From the NCBI GenBank assembly GCA_013398295.1, contig VZSF01001349.1:700182-764181 (forward strand): a DNA stretch of 64,000 nucleotides. Reading direction: 5' to 3'. Under the pieces are notes generated by a model. That model did no database searches, had not been told where the DNA came from, and saw only the letters and a list, made by a program, of their open reading frames with translations. The position numbers and the translations under genes were made by a program. This DNA comes from Chionis minor (Eukaryota > Chordata > Aves > Charadriiformes > Chionididae). Below are positions 60,895-64,000 of the stretch, piece by piece; within the stretch, counting starts at the first letter, position 1, and the number at the start of each line of letters is the position of its first letter.

Positions 60895-61200
60895 AAGCGC
60901 TCTCGTTACGTTGGGTTACGAATGCTGTCGCTGCTTGTTCCAGCTCGCTTCGAGCAGCGGTCGAGGGAGGAAATGGGGGCGTTTCGTTGGTGGCAAGAGG
61001 TTACATACGCTCTCATTTGAATGGGTAATTGTCTTTTGATGGCCGAAAGGGCGATCGCTTTGCCCACTTGTGCTTTCTGCCAGGCTGTGTTGTTGGTTGT
61101 GGACTGTCAGACCACCGCCGTTCCACGGTCACGCGTCCCGTGCCGCGATCTCCTTGTTTAATCATGACCAGCATCCGATGGGTCTCTCTCCAGGCGAAAC
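60895..61200. other. CpG-rich patch with inverted repeat
   Basis: CpGs cluster from GCGCTCTCGTTACG to CCGCGATCTCC. A seven-base inverted repeat CGCTGCT (60929-60935) and AGCAGCG (60953-60959) surrounds a nested GCTCG/CGAGC pair (60943-60955). No gene is recognised. It could be an enhancer or insulator. Confidence 0.3.
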
Positions 61201-61849
61201 GGCTCCTGTATTCTTTTATGTTCATCTGAGCTTTTTTCCAAAAGGGAATAGAGCTTTTAGAGTACATTGTTAGAAAGTACAACAAGCCCCCCGAAGGTTC
61301 AAATTTGACAGGGATGTTAGGAGGCAGGTCAAGTGACTGCCTAATGAAGATGAATGGAGAAAATTGCTGGTACAAGAATCACGTGGTGGGCGCCTAGCCC
61401 AGGTTGCTGAAAGTGTGATGGAATCTCACGGCTTCATTTATCAGTGTCATATTTGGGCTAAAAGTGAGCAGTATTGTTCTCATTTCTTCCAGATGGATAG
61501 GTCAACTTTAATATTTATTGCTCTTGTAGAACATTTGTTTGATGTATTTCCATTAGCTAGGCAATAATAGAAAAGCAGTGGAGAGAAACATAAAACAGCT
61601 CCCTTCCTCTTCAGCTGAAATATGGCATACACTAATGTATAAATATTTCTAAGACTGTCACTGATTTTTTAATTTTTTTTTTCTTTGATGACATGGTCTC
61701 ATATATTAAGGAGTTTTGTAAAAATAATGGAAAAACCACATCAGGGAAATATACAATATTTGACTTTTGGTGTGTGATTGTTAATCTTTTAACTTTCCAG
61801 GAGCTTATAGTGCCTTTCAGGAGTGGCTTTTGCTTAAGAATGTCAACCT
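61201..61849. other. Unique noncoding DNA, no gene recognised
   Basis: AT-rich sequence; nothing specific is visible before the microsatellite. Confidence 0.6.
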
Positions 61850-61891
<42 letters not shown>

Positions 61892-61892
61892 C
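61850..61892. repeat. AT/AG compound microsatellite
   Basis: About nine AT units pass directly into about twelve AG units. Probably length-polymorphic. Confidence 0.95.
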
Positions 61893-64000
61893 AAGACACA
61901 GTAACACGCTGTATTTGAATGACTGCTGTAAGACTGGAAGTATTTTAGCAAAATCAACTTACAATTTTGGATTTCTTAAATGGAATATAATGATGTTTGT
62001 TCCTGTCATCTTTTTTTCCTTCATTTCTGTCATCGTTAATTACTTTTTCGACGGTGGGAAAAGAGCACTTACGTCTGGGCTGATGTAAAATTTTAAATAA
62101 ATAAGGGATCTAACCGTTACAAAATGGTGGCTTGTAGCTAATAGTGGTAACCCCTGGTTACTGTTTATTAGCTGCTTTTTTTCCCATTTATAGGAATTGG
62201 GTTCAAGGTGTTTGACATACTATTTTATACTGTGGAAGGAAACTTAGCTGTTTGTGAAGCAGGTGTTGTGTTAAGTGCAGTGCAAACATCCTAGCCATAT
62301 GTTTCTATAATTTAAATTAATTTGGTACAGTCATACTGTTAATCTTTAGTGACTTGTTGATTGGCATTTTGCAGACATATTTCTGGAAGGCACCCAATAC
62401 CATTTTCTGTAGCCTTTCTGGCAGTAGCAGAGAGTAACATTTCCACAAATTGGAATCTTGTACAGCTCTGGGAAGGGAGCCAAGATTTAAATTAGACAAT
62501 AACCTCTGCTCTGTATATAGCTCCTATTCTTCAGCTGTAGGGAAAGTGATTTGTTTAATACAGTCAGCTCTGTAGCATATAATAGACTGATATATGAGTC
62601 ACTCCTTGGCAATGTGTGTTTCTTAAATTTATATAGATTGAACAACTAGTTGGTAATGTATTTAGTTACAGTTGTGCAAACAATAACTATTAGCAGAGCT
62701 GAACAGCCCTAGAAAAAAATTGCATTTGGTTGGTGTTTGCTAAGGATTCTGCACAACTGTGGGATTGTAGAGCAATCCTCCTCTTCAGGTGCAAAGGAAG
62801 CGATTTCATAAACATGAGTATTGTTTGAGCTTTGGAAAATCCATACTTTTGTATCATAGTTTAACATTTCTTACGTTTTATACGAACGTGCGTACGCAAC
62901 GTTCCTTAAAAATTCAGCTTTGCATCAGCCTGTTGTTGTAGCTACATAATTAGGTTGCAGCTCTTTTTGTTTTGCCCTTGTGTATTTTTTTCCCCTCTTC
63001 ATGTTAAAATCTGTTGCTGTCAATTGATATCTGTGAATGCGGAGAATTCTTTTCTTTCCAAACAGCAAGGATCTTTTCTTAAAAGGAGAGCTCTTTACAC
63101 CATTCGGTTCATGTTTATTTAAAAGCTTAAAATCATTAGACCAAATCTCACTTTTTGTCCAAGAGAAAATTGATTTTGCTAACAAAAATGGTGTGGGCCT
63201 GAAAGAGAATATTCAGAAATATGCAAATAAGTAGAGATAGAAATCTGTTTGAGCAGCTGAACAAAGCAATCAAATTTTTCCCATTCAAAGTTTATTTAGC
63301 TTCATTGTGAACATTTTTGAACAAAATTATAAACTGCCGTTAGTGAAATACTTCCTTTTTATAGGCAAAGGGGGATTCTTTTTAAGCAGAACTATTTTTA
63401 ATACTCTACATTTTTCTGCCAGGTCTTGTATTTACCAAATAAAGCACATTGTAAATATTGAACAATACACAGATATATTCCTTAACAGTTTATAGTATGC
63501 TGCATATTCTGGGTAGGTTCCAAGCAGTAGTTAGAATAAATGATATGCCAATCAAAATTATTTTTGCAACTATAACCTGTTATAATGCAGTCTCTTATCT
63601 GAAGCGTCAACTTGATATAAGCCAGATCTCTTTTCTTAAGCTTTAACTCTTACATGTATAATTTCTGTTGTCCTGTGCTAATCCTGCTTCTGTCCCGTAA
63701 GCTTCTCCTTAGATGCATGATAGCAAAGCCTGATTTATCTGCTCGTTATATAAATCTTAATCATCGCTGCTTCCATTAGGTCACGTGCGTTTTATTCCTT
63801 AGGAGTGAATTGTGTAAAGAAGATCTAACGTACTTCGAGGAGTGGATAAGATTTGTCAACCTCCAACATGCCCCTTCCGGGCCGGTTCTGTCATAATGCC
63901 GCTTCTCTGTAAAAGCTGACTTTTTTTCAAAAAAGTCCCCTGAAGCCAGCAAGAGTACTGAAAATTTGACCATTTCTATCGGTAAATAAATGTGGGGTTT
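61893..64000. other. AT-rich noncoding DNA, no gene recognised
   Basis: Short open frames only and no repeat family recognised. CpG is again rare until about 62.88 kb. Confidence 0.6.

Noticed and set aside
1..64000. Search for retroviral LTRs, gag/pol/env remnants, CRISPR arrays and bacterial operons
   Set aside because: None seen; all recognisable mobile DNA is CR1, MIR-like or old palindromic repeat.

Overview
The window looks like nuclear DNA of a bird. The main evidence is at least nine CR1 LINE fragments of avian type, several with the CR1 3' tail built from ATTCTATG-like octamers. Other signs fit too: CpG-depleted AT-rich stretches, one large CpG island, microsatellites, scattered ancient amniote repeats, and no bacterial-style gene packing. 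I found no recognisable protein-coding gene, no tRNA or rRNA gene, no CRISPR array and no retroviral gene. The window reads as intergenic or long-intron sequence around one CpG-island promoter. The species and the neighbouring gene cannot be named from this sequence.

Layout. Bases 1-12.6 kb are unique noncoding DNA with a tetranucleotide repeat, T-rich tracts, one ancient palindromic repeat, a MIR-like remnant and a small CpG-rich patch at 5.4-5.6 kb. From 12.6 to 24 kb there are three CR1 copies (12612-12980 plus, 15231-15539 minus, 23312-23838 minus) and two GC-rich segments bounded by good splice-site matches. From 25.9 to 28 kb lies a CpG island interrupted by a 504-base assembly gap (26180-26683), with a second CpG-rich patch at 27.7-27.95 kb; this is the only strong promoter candidate. 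From 28 to 35.8 kb the notable items are a 199-base tandem duplication (29511-29889), ancient repeats, a G-homopolymer with an assembly N and a CpG-rich stretch at 31.6-33.1 kb. From 35.8 to 43.4 kb come a long minus-strand CR1, a CR1 tail and a rearranged CR1 of a different subfamily.

From about 41.1 to 50.7 kb the DNA is AT-rich and strongly CpG-poor, with a clear MIR-type SINE at 49.6 kb. From 50.7 to 57 kb there are three more CR1 copies. The last 7 kb is unique DNA with possible regulatory elements (58.0-58.8 kb), a CpG-rich patch (60.9-61.2 kb) and an AT/AG microsatellite (61.85 kb).

The only protein-like sequences I can identify are decayed C-terminal fragments of the CR1 reverse-transcriptase ORF. 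The candidate exons are splice-signal-bounded segments without homology support and would need RNA data. No previously undescribed system is evident. The items most worth checking are the tandem duplication, the gap inside the CpG island, the CR1 lacking its 3' end, the sharp CpG-density change near 41 kb and the candidate exons.
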